Assembly: GCA_031763025.1 (NCBI GenBank)
Contig: JASSKH010000002.1
Coordinates: 17,210,468-17,274,467, forward strand
Length of the DNA stretch: 64,000 nt
Source of the DNA: Macrocystis pyrifera
Taxonomy: Eukaryota > Sar > Phaeophyceae > Laminariales > Laminariaceae
Reading direction: 5' to 3'
Shown here: piece by piece, positions 1 to 11,415 of the stretch
Layout of the letters: each line of letters opens with the position of its first letter
Position numbering within the stretch: position 1 is the stretch's first letter
Made by a program: the position numbers and the translations under genes
The notes under the pieces: model-generated
Databases searched by the model: none
What the model was told of the DNA's origin: nothing
Seen by the model: only the letters and a program-made list of their open reading frames with translations

Positions 1-4
1 TTTT

Positions 5-45
5 TATGTATGTGTGTGTATGTGTGTGTGTGTGGGTGTGTGTGA
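5..45. repeat. (TG)n microsatellite
   Basis: Alternating TG with a few A and G interruptions at the left edge of the window. Any open frame through it is low-complexity Val/Cys and is not a gene. Confidence 0.9.
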
Positions 46-809
46 TTCAACATTTCTTTGGGCAACGTTTGACCACCGCCCTCGACGCACACCGCACCAA
101 TTCCAGTCCCCGCGGGCTCTGTGGGCGGGCACACACAAAAGAGACCTCCTGGTGCTGGTGCGGTGGTAAGTCGTTCACAGTAGCTCGAGCTAGGTATGGC
201 AACGTGTGTAGGCACATGTTGGTGCTGGGCCATGTTGAAAAAACACAGAACCAGCAACACATGTATAACGGTTTCTGCTTGAAACCCAGCTCTACGAGTG
301 AGTACTCGTAGGCAGACCGTGCCTGTCCACAGCAACGAGCATTCGGGCCATGTCCCCGAGACATGCTGCAGGCCCACCCTCCTGCTGATGAGGGGACGGA
401 GAAGCAGGAGAGTATCTGCTGTATAGTTGTTGTACAGCAGTAGTAGTAGTGGTGGCGCTGCTAGAAGCTCTGCTGGACGCACGTCAGATTGTAGATTTTT
501 CGTCTTCAAATTATGAGTTCGGGGCCAGGAACACATGCACCAAGGGTTCACAAACAAGCCGAGCGTACACCGACGCTGACCTGGCCTCGTGTGTCCTACT
601 GCTGCTGGTGTTTTGCTGCTGGAGAAGCTCTGCTGTAGATGTCGTACATCAGTAGTAGCGGTGGCACCTGCTACCTGCTACGAGAAGTTCTCTCTTGGAC
701 AGAGCATGTCGAGTGCAGATTTTTCGTCTTGAAACTATTACGCCGAATTTCGAGTTCAAAACCAACACAGGACAAAATCGAGTACGTGTACAAAGGGTTC
801 AAGGGTTTA
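46..809. other. No gene seen; diverged dispersed repeats
   Basis: I see no credible coding region. A block of about 85 bp starting near 554 (ACAAGCCGAGCGTACA...) recurs near 2311 and 2438, and the 712-795 stretch recurs in diverged form near 4131-4225. CTG/CAG-rich patches occur throughout. The Harbinger-like element at 810 is inserted into this repeat family: the same flanking phrase (CAAAGGGTTCAAGGGTTAG) is seen uninterrupted near 2414. Confidence 0.6.
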
Positions 810-2294
810 GGGCCATTCCTAACGAACCGAAAAAAAATCACGATTCGTGATTTTTAGGCATGCCAAAAGATCACGATCCGTGACATTTCAGTTCTAATGA
901 AAAAAGCTGAAAAACGTCGCGTTTCGTGATATTTTCAAATAGTTAAAGTTCTGATATTTCAAGCCCAACGTTTTTTGCGGGTGTGGAGCAAACTCTCGAG
1001 AGTGGGGCACGGCCAGGCCGGGCTGGGCCGTCCGCACCTGGTCCAGCCCGTGACATATTCGAATCGCGGGCCGAAGCCTGACCCAGCCTGCGAGATTCCA
1101 ACTTCACCGGCCGTCGGCCAAGCTCGTTTCGCGAGATTCCATCTCGCAGGCCGTCTGCCCCGCCTGGCCTGTGACATTCCCAGGTCATTTTCGCGTTTGT
1201 CTTCCAGCAGTGGCTCCTTCTCTTGGAAATTTCGAGGCCACAACCTCCTCGTTAGCCCGCGCCCAGCGGTGTCTTTGGGTAGCCGCCCGTTGTCCACAAG
1301 CGGCGTACGAAGCAGAGTCTGCCATGCCCCTCTGTCGACCATCGGATACTGTTGGTGCACGTGGGTTGCGTAGTGCCTTGATCAGGCGTATTTTGAGACA
1401 CGACAAATGTCACAAATCGTGATTTTGTTTTTTTTTTAGGGAAAAGCTAAAAAAATTGGTGTCATGAATCGTGATTTTTCTTGTCGACGACAAAAAAATC
1501 ACGATTCACGACAAAAATATCACGAATCGTGATTGTTTTTGTTCGTTAGGAAATTTTTGTTCGAACCGAAAAAAAATCACGATTCGTGATTTTTGGCATC
1601 ACGATCCGTGGCATTTCAGTTCTAACGAATAAGGCCGAAAAACGTCGCGTTTCGTGATATTTTCAAATAGTTAAAGTTCTGATATTTCAAACCCAACGTT
1701 TTTTGGGGGTGTGTGGAGCAAACTCTCGGGAGTGGGGCACGGCCAGACCGGGCTGGGCCGTCCGCACCTGGCCCAGCCCGTGATATATTCGAATCGCGGG
1801 CCGAAGCCTGACCCAGCCTGCGAGATTCCAACTTCACCGGTCGTCGGCCAAGCTCGTTTCGCGAGGTTTTATCTCGCAGGCCGTCTGCTCGGCCTGGCCT
1901 GTGACATCCCCAGGTCATTTTCGCGCTTGTCTTCCAGCAGTGGCTCCTCCTTCTGGAAATTTCGAGGCCACAACCTCCTCGTTAGCCCGCGCCCAGCGGT
2001 GTCTTTGGGTAGCCGCCCGTTGTTTACAAGCGGCGTACGGAGCAGAGTCTGCCATGCCCCCATTGCCGACCATCGGATACCGTTATTGCACGTGGGTTGC
2101 GTAGTGCCTTGATCAGGCGTATTTTGAGACACGACAAATGTCACGAATCGTGATTTTGTTTTTTTTTAGGGAAAAGCTAAAAAAATTGGCGTCATGAATC
2201 GTGATTTTTTTTGTCGTGATTCACGACAAAAAAATCACGATTCACGACAAAAATCTCACGAATCATGATTTTTTTTGTTCGTTAGGAGCGGCCC
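810..2294. mobile_element. PIF/Harbinger-like non-autonomous element, head-to-tail dimer
   Basis: The left end reads GGGCCATTCCTAACGAAC. The right end, reverse complemented, reads GGGCCGCTCCTAACGAAC. The ends are flanked by TTA at 807-809 and TTA at 2295-2297. A 3-bp TTA/TAA target duplication with GGGCC ends is the PIF/Harbinger/Tourist signature. The body is two near-identical units of about 700 bp joined near 1533-1565. Each unit begins and ends with repeated TCACGATTCGTGATTTTT-type palindromes. Frames of up to 133 codons run through it on both strands but are shadows of GC-rich repeat sequence. No transposase is present. A single-unit relative lies at 46395-47137. Confidence 0.8.
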
Positions 2295-4270
2295 TTAGGC
2301 GTTATTTAGATTGACAAGCCGAGCGTACAGCGACGCTGACCCTGGCGTCGTGTGTCCTACTGCTACTGCTGCTGCTGTTTTGTTGCTGGAGAAACACTGC
2401 TGCAGTAGATGTGTACAAAGGGTTCAAGGGTTAGATTGACAAGCCGAGCCGCCGAGCGTACAGCGACGCTGACCCTGGCCTCGTGCGTCCCACTGCTACT
2501 GCCGCTGCTGTTTTTGTTGCTGGAGAAACACTGCTGCTGTAGAAGGCGTACATCAGTACAAGCAAGTAGTGACCTGCTACGAGAAAGAAGCTCCTTCTGT
2601 TGGACAAATCATTTCAGATGCAGATTTTTCGTGTTCAAATAGAGTGTTAGTGCTTTGTGAAAAATTGACTATAACGACCACTTGTATTCCCCCGTTACCG
2701 ACGGATAGCAAATAACTATTTCCAAATTTACTCAAATTTACTCAAATATGGCGGCGTTATGTATATTTGAAAGGCAAATATACATAGAGCCAGAAAAATA
2801 TACATAGAGCCGAAAACGACAACGACCACGTTAGACGGTTGGTCTACATCTCCCCGAGCCTCCGTGGTTGGTCAAGCACACCCGAAACAATACTGTGTAG
2901 GTGCGACCAAATGGAACTGGCTGGCCACCTGAGGCATGTGACCACACGCCCTTGCGTCGTTGCCTCGCGACATCGTTTGACCTCCACGTGTCGAGACGGC
3001 CCCCGTGCGATAGGCGTGCGGTCTGAGCCATATGTCACGGTGGGGGACAGGGCTGGTGATGTGGAAACGGCGGATTCCCTGCGCTTTTGCGCCTTTATTG
3101 CTCGTTGACCTTGCTGTTTACAAGACCCGTAGCAACAGCAGCAGCAGCAGCTAGCTATCGCTGTGTGCAGAGATGTGGCCGCGGAAAAGTCTTCTTCGGC
3201 CAGCTCCGACGAGACAGGCGACGCACGTCTAGCTGTGGTCGCCGGGTGCAGCTCCTCTGAGGATCAAGTACGCTTGTCTTTCTCTCTGGTGGTTCTCCTG
3301 CTTCCCTCTCTGTCTCGTGTTTTCGTGCGTAGTGTGTCCGAAGCCGCGCTCTTCTATCGTGATCATATACCGGTACCTGGAACCTTGGTACCACGAAACC
3401 TACTTTATTAGGGTTAAAGTACGAGTACACACGTACATACAGCAGGTGCAGCATCTTGCTGTGTCGTTTCTGACTGCTTGTTTTTGTTCCTTGCTGCTAC
3501 GTGTTGGGAGAGCGGCAGGGCACGGAGAAGATATGAAACGCAGGCCGCCAGAAGGTTTATTTACTGTATGCACTCTGTCTGCTGCTTTGCTGTGCTGATG
3601 TCGGGTTCGGCGCGGTGCCTTTTTTTGGAGGGCTCGCCGGAGCGCTGTGTCTCAAGCCGCACACTCAGGAACACCACGATAACAGCAGCAACGTTTGATT
3701 CGGGTACACAGCGCACAGCGCTCATCCATCATATACGAGATTGGTACAGCATACCACGCACTTGCAAATTATTGCACATCGACACCCATCTGTTCTCGTT
3801 TTCCGAGAACATCTTAAATTCATGCCAATATTTAAAAATTGATAAAGCGCATGCCGGAGAGACATCATTTTTGGATAAGTTTACCGACGAAAACACCCTA
3901 TTAAATTTCGTTCTGCGCTAACGCTCTAATTGTGCCGAATTTTAACCAGAAAACACTTGCTGTTGGAAACACAGAAAAAGAAAAAAATGTGTTTATTTGT
4001 CTTCTTGTTCTTTGTTCTTCATTTGTCTTTCCACCCGTCGACATCCAGCACAACCAGTCAGTGTCCGTGCCGATTCTTGAATTCCCGAGAGATACGATAC
4101 GAATACAAGTAATAAGTTCTGTGGTCACACAGCAGTACATATTTTTCGTCTTCAAATTATTATGCCGGATTTCGAGGTGGAAATACCAGGATACAGACGA
4201 CAAAATCCAGTACCTGGTATTTGTTTCAGGTGTGTCTGTACTGCTGTGCTGTCTGTGGTCTGTGATTTCA
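2295..4270. other. No gene supported; repeats and a small hairpin
   Basis: Two more copies of the dispersed block (near 2311-2410 and 2438-2545) are followed by AT-richer sequence. A perfect 12-bp inverted repeat with a 5-base loop lies at 2758-2786 (TATGTATATTTG and its complement). Frames of 90-147 codons exist on both strands between 2830 and 4340, but they lack recognisable domains and overlap one another on opposite strands, so I do not call them. 4131-4225 is a diverged copy of 712-795. Confidence 0.5.
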
Positions 4271-4797
4271 AGAGCAGGATATGATCAGATGATACCAAGA
4301 ATATTTACGGTTATGAGATTCACCAACGACGGCGTCTAGGTATTACGGGGGTTAATAGTTAACATGACCAAATATTGTTAGTAAAAATACCTAAATATAT
4401 AGGTTTTTATGTATGCCATAGGTCCTGTTAACTATGGACCCCCGTAATAGTAGGTGCAGCACCAGTAGATGTTCGTTCGTGTTGGTTCAGCACAAATGTT
4501 TTGCATGATGCATCCCAGATATGACTACTGCAGGTATTGCTGAGGTCGCGCCTCATTACCACCAATTACTAGTATATCAAGAGCAGGAGAGGCCAAGAAT
4601 ATTTACGGTTAGGAGATTCATCAACGACGGCGTATACCTGGTAGGTGTTAATACTACAGCAGTAGGTACAGTAGACGTTCGTTCGTGTTGGTTCAGCACA
4701 AAACAGCATAATACGTATTCGCCCAGCATCATGCATCGCAGATATGACTACTGCAGGTATTACTGAGGTCGCGCCTCATTACCACCAATTACTAGTA
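4271..4797. repeat. Tandem duplication, unit about 220 bp
   Basis: The phrases AAGAATATTTACGGTTA, CGACGGCGT, GTTCGTTCGTGTTGGTTCAG, GATATGACTACTGCAGGTAT and CGCCTCATTACCACCAATTA occur in the same order in 4271-4577 and 4578-4797. The first copy is longer because a small mariner-type element is inserted in it. Confidence 0.8.
4343..4447. mobile_element. Tc1/mariner-type MITE, 105 bp
   Basis: The terminal inverted repeats are about 27 bp and match at about 24 positions (TTACGGGGG...GTTAACA at one end, its complement at the other). They are flanked by TA on both sides (4341-4342, 4448-4449). TA duplication with long TIRs and an AT-rich core is the Stowaway/mariner MITE pattern. The sister copy of the surrounding tandem duplication lacks it, so the insertion can be seen directly. 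Confidence 0.8.
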
Positions 4798-5574
4798 CTA
4801 CCCAGATCGATACGCTCATGAGCCATGGAGACGTGCTCCTAGTCTTGGGTTTGTTGACCGCATCTGATCTGCAGTAGTAGTCGTACGAGTAGTGCTGCCT
4901 TGTTTTGTGTTTCGTTTACCAATCCCGGAACTACTGACAGCAGTCGTGCAACATGGTACCGGACTGGTAAGCGGCAGGAACCTTGTACTCTCTACCTACC
5001 TCGTACGACCCTACCACCAAAATGCTACTAATAGGTATACCTCGAAAAAAGGGCGTATTACACGGCTTACTGCAAGCACAAGGCACTCTCGCCTCATTTA
5101 CTACTCTATCGAAATCCCCTCCTCAGCTGGAAAGGATTCCCGCCCAACCTCACCTCTGGCATGTCATCGACCAGGAAGTGCTGGTATAAATCTTCCATCT
5201 CCGATGCATCCAGTTCTGGTAGCGTCGATTCAAGGAAACTGGGTTCCCCCTGAAAGGCCGACACGAAGGCACGCTGGTAAGTACACTATTATATATATAT
5301 ATATGGGGATCTCGGATGGCAGCTTTTCAGCCGAAGTCGTGGAACAAAAAAGCTACGGCTCACTCGCACCGATTCCATTGCTGCCCTTTCGTCCTTCCGC
5401 CCGTACTGGTGACAGGTACCAGCTATTATCAGGTGATACCTGGTATAATAATTGATGTGCTGCAATACGGCAATTTTCCGACGACTTGGCCCGCGAAGGG
5501 CAATTTTCTAGTACCAGTACATGGAGGTGCACTGGTCTGGACCTGTGTTGCACTCCCCCCCCAAAAAAGTACCC
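4798..5574. other. No gene seen
   Basis: There is a short (TA)n run at 5289-5303 and a C-run followed by an A-run near 5555-5568, just before repeat unit A. The 187-codon frame at 4892-5455 (+) has no recognisable domain and overlaps other frames, so I read it as chance. Confidence 0.45.
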
Positions 5575-7907
5575 GGCTCAGGGACCATAGGTAGGGGTCC
5601 AGAAATATATACCTGGTATAGATTGTTCGCGCGAAGCGCGAAAAAAATATAAAGGCGTTTTTGTCGGGCGAGCTACAATACCAAATACTTGAAAATAGTG
5701 GGAAAAAATAAGAAACCGGAATGCTGGTCCAGTCCGAATTTCTTATTTGTCAAAGGTACGTTCTATACTGAGTTCAGTATAACCGCATTCAATTTTCTCA
5801 TTTTCCTGTCATTTACTCTTACAGTGGGCTCCTTTACCTGTGTTCTGGTAGAAGGCAAGATTCTGTTTTCAGCGTTAAAAGTCGACTTCATGTATTATTA
5901 ATAGTGCATTATCTGTTCGAGATAAAATCCGATTGCGAAACGGTTTTTCACGTTGGATTACCTGGTACTTTCCTGATAGGCTGGCAGTACCGGTATATTT
6001 GTTGCAGGTGAAGGGCTGCGGGGGTGTCGTCGCAAAGATAGGCAACAAAAACTAGAAAATACATTCTGTACTACTGCAGCTAGCTGCTGCTCTAGAATGT
6101 TATCTCTGACGACACAGAACGATCACACATGAGATAGTCTACGCAACGTGACCGATGGAAGTGGTATCTCGTATAATATACTACTATGTTAAATATGAAT
6201 GCATGGAGAGTTGTCTGGTGGTGTAATGACGAAGTTCACTGCATTTTAGACAACACAAAGAACGCAGAGTATACATCGCCCTCGGTCTTCTCCAAAAAAA
6301 CATACAACACACGGAAAACGTCAAAACGTGTGTTAAGAACAAGACGGTTTCAATCGCAAAATGTATATTCACCAGCAGCCAGTGCTACACCAAATCGTTC
6401 ACGTTAGCCCATGTTAAACGTCAGTGGCAACTAAAGAGAATCGCCTCTGCGACCACGCCAGCCATATTTAGAGTCGTCGTACGACCCACGGACGAAAGGG
6501 AACTTGCAAGGAGGAAATTCAATTGTCCTCTGCGTTTCGGCGAATACGTTTCCAGTCCCTGGGCCAGGGTCAGCAGGCACGATGCGCCGTTGCTCGTCCA
6601 GTTATGGGTCCAGGGTCGATCTGAGACGACCCACCCTTGCGGTGCGTGCACTCCTGGCAACTTCCGGATTCCTCTATCAGTGTACGACCGCCATCCTCTC
6701 CGCTCACCCCCCCCTGGCGATATCCATCCGCAATGCGCGGACTCAGATATTTGCCCCTGCCCCCACCGTCCTGGCGGCGACCATGGATGGCGCCAACGAA
6801 TCCCGCATCGAGGGGTTGGGAGCAAAAATTCGAGGCGTGGCCACGGCAGTGCTTGAAATCTTGGTCAGTGCTTGCTGCATCACCCCCCTGACGACTCCGC
6901 GGCGACTTTCATGATCGGGAGCTATCCGCGTTTCTCAGACACCGAAGCATAGCTTTGAGGTTGGCTGGCTATCTTCCTGTTGATGGCAATGACGAATGGA
7001 GAGTGCAGAGATACCGGCGGTAGCCCTGAATATGAGGGACGCAACAAGAAGGCAAGAATAGTGTTGCCACGACTGCGGTGATTGGTTGTGGCCCGAAAAC
7101 GACTTCGAAGCGTGTCCGCAGATTCAAGTGAGCAGCCACTCTTGTACATCCGAAAGGTACGCGCAGTTGACCCAGTTTACATACCACATTATATAAGTTA
7201 TATTACGACAGTAGTACCGCTATCTATTTGTTCAAGAAAGCTAGCTAGCCATCTCCCTGCCAACAAGAGTACTCCCCATGCCTTCGCACGACTCGTAACC
7301 TAGAGTAGGCTGCCAACACACGCACTGAAGTTTGCAAGCCTCTACATGTTGTTTGGATAGTTTTACAAGCATCTATACCCGCCGCTCACCAGTATATCCC
7401 TGTCGCCTGGTCCCATTAGACCCGCGACTTTGTCGTCCTGACCAAGGGCGAGACCGATCCACTCGTTGCCTACCCTGGCTCCACCTGCAGGGTCGTCAAC
7501 TTCATCATCAGTGTTATCTGGCGATCAAATGGAAAATTATGCGGTCCACGCCAGATGAGCGAATAAGACAGCGAAACCGAAGTCTCAATCACACGCGAGG
7601 GCTACACAATATTGTTCGCTTGCATCAGAAATGTCAGACTCCATCATACGCAAAAAAGTAGAATATGTACACACATGCCGCCATCCTTACGTTAGAGCTC
7701 CAGCAAACGACAAATGACTCACCTGCTTGCTTTGCGGTGTTCCCCGTAAGAAGGTCCTCGTTGTTGAAGTCGCCATTGCCTCCGCACCATCGTCCAGCGA
7801 TAGCTTGTAAGATTCCGCCTGCGGATGATATACATGCCCAGCAACGCTAGATCATCGAAAGACGCAGGTTCAGCAGACTCTGGCCGTGTATTGTCTTGGC
7901 GTACACG

Positions 7908-7932
7908 CCCCCCCTCCCTCCCTCCCTCCCTC
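7908..7932. repeat. (CCCT)n microsatellite in unit A
   Basis: About five tandem CCCT units. The equivalent tract in copy B (about 26040-26066) is a little longer. Confidence 0.85.
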
Positions 7933-9373
7933 AGCAAACTCTCCTCCTTCCTGGGCAACACGCTCGCCTCTACGGCTGCATCAAATCCCTCGTCACCGTC
8001 TGCTACGATTTCCTGCAGGTGGGAGATAGGGCGCCGGTTCCGGGCGCTGTGTCCCGGCCTGCAGCAGTAGATATCGCATGTCGTTCTGTGCAACGCTTTG
8101 TCGTCGCTTGCCCGGCCTTTCATGACACAGGTATTGGCGGCGACCTGGCGTACAGGACGAAGACACCTAGTGATGTTTCCCTCATGATCTTGACCGCTCC
8201 CCACAGCCCGACCCGCTGCGTCCGAGCTTCCCCGTGACAGAGAGCTTCACGCGCGAAGAGTAGCTGGTGCTATACAGGCGCACCTGTTTCGCGGATAGGG
8301 CATATACGAGACCTGATTCGCGGAGAGGGGCGTAGACGAGGGCGAGAAGGACGAGGGTACTTTTGTGTGTAGCACTTGAGGGGCGCTGGGCGTTACGGTT
8401 ACGTATTGCAGTACCGACATACTCGATAGAGCTTTGACCGGCCACCGTATTTCCTCGACAATTTTTAAACCGGGCTCCAGGTCCTCAGGTGCAGGGAACG
8501 CAGAGGCGAGGCGATGGCGCACTTCGAGTCCACCATCGTTTTGCACAGAACGACCGAGTTGAAGGTATCATATAACCTTAGTCCCGTTGTGTGTCGTTGA
8601 GACGAGCGCTCGTACAGCGGGAGAACGGAATGGCGCTGTTCGGCAACTGCTTCCCCAGCAGGCATGCCGTCATGGCGGCGTGTTATCGAGACGAGTATGC
8701 TACCAACCTCAACTTAGCGAGCGGGCGCAAGTGCAAGGTATTCGCCGCTTCTACGCCGCAGTTGTTGAAAGCCTGCGCAGCATCCGTTTTGATCGCGATG
8801 CTAGTCAGCGCAAGGGGTCCATCGAGCAGAAAGGCGGTCGCCGTGCAAGTTGGTGCAAAGACAAAAAAAAAAAAGTGCAGGTACTCCTGCCACAAAAAAG
8901 GGACGCAGGAAAAAACGTACCCAGATGTTATTTGTCATGGCACTCGTGGTTGGCTACGCTCACCTTAGTCGATCCTCGAGAGCAGTAGGGAACGTCTCCT
9001 GTGTGAACCCAGAAGGGACCCTCTGCAAGTGGAAGGGGAAGGGCGTGCCGCGATGGGGGAGTGCATTGATGGCCGCCACGTTTTGCCCCCCGAATCGACC
9101 ATCTCCCACCCGCGTCTACACCAAGAACCTCCTTGTCCACCCGGCTGGTCGCTCTTACAAAGGACATGGGCAGCAGGGCTCCATCTCCAGCTTTTGGAGA
9201 AGGGCAGGCTGGATCACGGCGGTCAGCTCGTTCTCGATGTACGCTGATCCCGTTGCCTCCTGAAGTAAAGGGCGGTCAGCACAGGAGTCATCTGGGGATG
9301 GGTTCAACAAGCGAGACGGACGACGGACGACCGGTCGACGCGATGTCGAGTCTTGTGGAAAAAACAAACTGCG

Positions 9374-9858
9374 TCACTCGTTCTGACGAAACAGGCAAGT
9401 CTGCTCTTGACCACTGTGATAACACTGCCAAGTTGGTACCGGTAGTTGTTTAGCTATGCTCTGGATCAAGCCTGTAACATAAAAACAGAGTAATACAACC
9501 CCCAGTTCACCTGTGAGTACAACAGAATGGGCGGCTTCAAGCCGTTGCCCCTGTAAATCTTGAGCCTGGCCTCGTAGGAGAGCTCGAGCTGCCTGATCGG
9601 CTGCTTCCTGCTGCTGCCTGGTCGGATGCTGTTGCTGCTGTTGCTGCTTCTGTTGCTGCTGCTGCTTCTGTTGCTGCTGCTGCTTCTGCTGCTGCTTGCT
9701 GTCGATAGTGCTGGCACTGGTGCTTCTGGCTACAGCGGCCTTCTCGTTGACGTCGGCTGCTTTGCGGGTGCTGCTGCTGGAGGCCGTTGGTACTCTTCCT
9801 GGCACTGCTCCTCCTCTTCGGCTTCTGGAGCCTGACACGGAGAGCTCTGACTGCATGG

Positions 9859-9899
<41 letters not shown>

Positions 9900-10051
9900 G
9901 CCGCTACTGCTCTGCTGCTGATGATGTGTTGGCGCCGCGAGAAAGGTGCCGCTCGTACACGAAACTTGACAGTCCAGTGAGCGGAATTCGAGCCTCGGGG
10001 TGATTTCGGGGTGATTTTGGCCTCTTGGCCAATATAAATCGTCGTAATCAA
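9374..10051 (-). CDS. Q-rich open frame in repeat unit A, possible first exon
   Basis: An open frame of 225 codons with three regions: a basic N-terminal part, a poly-Gln run of about 13, a Ser/Arg/Ala linker, and then a second stretch of Q blocks broken by Lys. It opens with a TTG codon, and the first ATG is internal (MQSELSVSGS), so the true start or an upstream exon is unknown. After LLRGQAQDL...VVLTG a GTGAAC sequence could act as a splice donor. In copy B (27362-27930) the same sequence is no longer one frame. The function is unknown. Poly-Q encoded by CAG runs is common in algal proteins and is not diagnostic. Confidence 0.35.
9627..9699. repeat. CTG/CAG microsatellite, unit A
   Basis: Interrupted (CTG)n encoding Gln/Lys blocks on the minus strand. 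It is longer than the matching tract at 27522-27577 in copy B. Confidence 0.9.
9861..9898. repeat. Pure (CTG)n microsatellite, unit A
   Basis: About 12-13 uninterrupted CTG units, poly-Gln on the minus strand. In copy B (27738-27780) the tract is interrupted by TGTG. Confidence 0.9.
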
Positions 10052-10144
10052 AAGTCGTAATCTATCTCGCTCGGTAAACCCCTTATATTATCAGGTATCG
10101 ACCAATAGGAATGCGTCGTAATCAAGAAAAATGCCCTACCTTTT

Positions 10145-10228
10145 TGCCCCAAAAAACTGATATATATGTGGATACCATGTCCCCGGAACCAACACGCCTA
10201 CTCAAATAGTCGAAATCCCCGCATCCTT
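10145..10228. other. Spacer between unit A and the chromovirus LTR
   Basis: Eighty-four bases, AT-rich, with no feature. They differ from what follows copy B, so unit A ends cleanly at 10144. Confidence 0.5.
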
Positions 10229-10809
10229 TGAAAGGATAACAGTTATTGCATTGAAACTGTCACACTCTTAGACTGGAAGGGTAGCTTCCCAGAGTTTAGA
10301 TGATAGTTCGAACAGGCAGAGACGCAGTGGTCCAGGTCAAGGAGAAAGAAGAAGAAGAAGAAGTTTTCGTGTATTAAACTCAGCGCGATGAGAGGCAAGA
10401 AGTGGACTGAACAGGAAGGGGCAACCACAGTTGGTCCTTCCTGTCGGTAGTTCTACCTAACTGCTTCAAGGTATTCATCTACAAGAGTCATTACCTTGCT
10501 CATACTCTGATCTATATTACTCGTCTCTGTATCTGTTACCGGCCAGTGATCGACAACCTGACTACCGACATCCTCTCTAGACTGTCACTCTCTCGGGAAA
10601 CACTCTCTGCTATTGGTTACGTACTCGACTAGTCTCCAAGTAATCTGTCCTACTGCTACTAGTACTATTTTCTAAAGGAACAGTCTTTGCTATCACAGAA
10701 TAGTCAGTCCAACAGCAGTCTTACTCATAGTACTCACTCATACGTACGTCGGTTAGTTCTCTTACCACATCAGGCCAGAGTCAGTCTCCATGTGAGGTAT
10801 ATCCTGGCA
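10229..10809 (-). repeat. Chromovirus 3' LTR
   Basis: 581 bp, TG...CA ends (read on minus: TGCCAGGATATACC ... CCTTTCA). It matches 18745-19321 over its full length apart from a few small indels and scattered substitutions, and contains an AAG microsatellite near 10340-10362. Confidence 0.9.
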
Positions 10810-11415
10810 TGAGAGGCTGACCTTTCTTTGCTACATCCCCGGCTATGTACCGCCTTCGAATACTACTGAAACCCAATATCACCTCAATAGCCCATCCTGG
10901 TCCACTGTCGCCAACTTAGAGGGCGTGCAGTGGAACAACATCAATATGTGATATTGCTCGCATGAAAAAAAAATACCAAGTCAATAGTGCAGACCCGAGA
11001 AAAAAAATGATACCAAGTCAGTATAAAACGAACATCAGACCCTGAAAAAAAATTAAAACCTACGACTACAATTCTCGTATCACAAAATATAAACCTATTT
11101 TGTACGTACCCTAATTGTTGTACTCTGGTTTCAACTGTATACTCCTCCAAGTATTTTTACTCTACCACAACCTCCCGGCTGTACTTCCCGTACTGAAGTT
11201 GCCATCCCTTACTTTTTTATACCGCAACCACCTGGCTGTACGTTCCGTACTGAAGTTGCCGTCCCCCCCCTTTTTATACCGCAACCACCTGGCTGTACGT
11301 TCCGTACTGAAGTTGCCCTCCCCCCCTTGTTCTGCTGCAACCACCTGGCTGTACGTTCCGTACTGAAGTTGCCGTCCCCCCCTTGGCCTATTACATTGTA
11401 CTCCTCGCGTCCTAT
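10810..11415 (-). other. Chromovirus 3' non-coding region with tandem repeat
   Basis: Lies between the last pol frame and the 3' LTR. It holds about four copies of a ~57-bp repeat (CTGTACGTTCCGTACTGAAG core, about 11190-11380) with variable C runs. A purine-rich stretch next to the LTR on the minus strand (AAAGAAAGG) may be the polypurine tract. Confidence 0.6.

Larger units (their letters stand above)
5575..10144. repeat. 4.5-kb repeat unit, copy A
   Basis: About 4570 bp nearly identical to 19323-28023 once the LTR insertion in copy B is set aside. The shared sequence begins GGCTCAGGGACCAT and ends GCCCTACCTTTT. I do not recognise the family. The copies carry CCCT and CAG tracts of different length, and copy A holds about 241 bp (9073-9313) missing from B. 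Protein-like stretches lie mostly on the minus strand: a Q-rich frame (9374-10051), a frame reading SAYIENELTAVIQP near 9166-9260, a frame ending at an AAG-GTGAGC donor near 8962, a frame at 8247-8546 with LEVRHRLASAFPAPEDL, one at 7719-8204, and an acidic stretch TDDEVDDPAGGARVGNEW near 7450-7510. Together they look like exons of one decayed minus-strand gene, but I could not establish a continuous model. Confidence 0.75.

Noticed and set aside
975-2112. 133-codon plus and minus frames in 975-1373 and 1711-2112
   Set aside because: They lie in both units of a non-autonomous DNA element, on both strands, without any transposase motif.
4892-5455. 187-codon plus frame
   Set aside because: No domain, competing frames, and the left flank of a repeat unit; read as chance.
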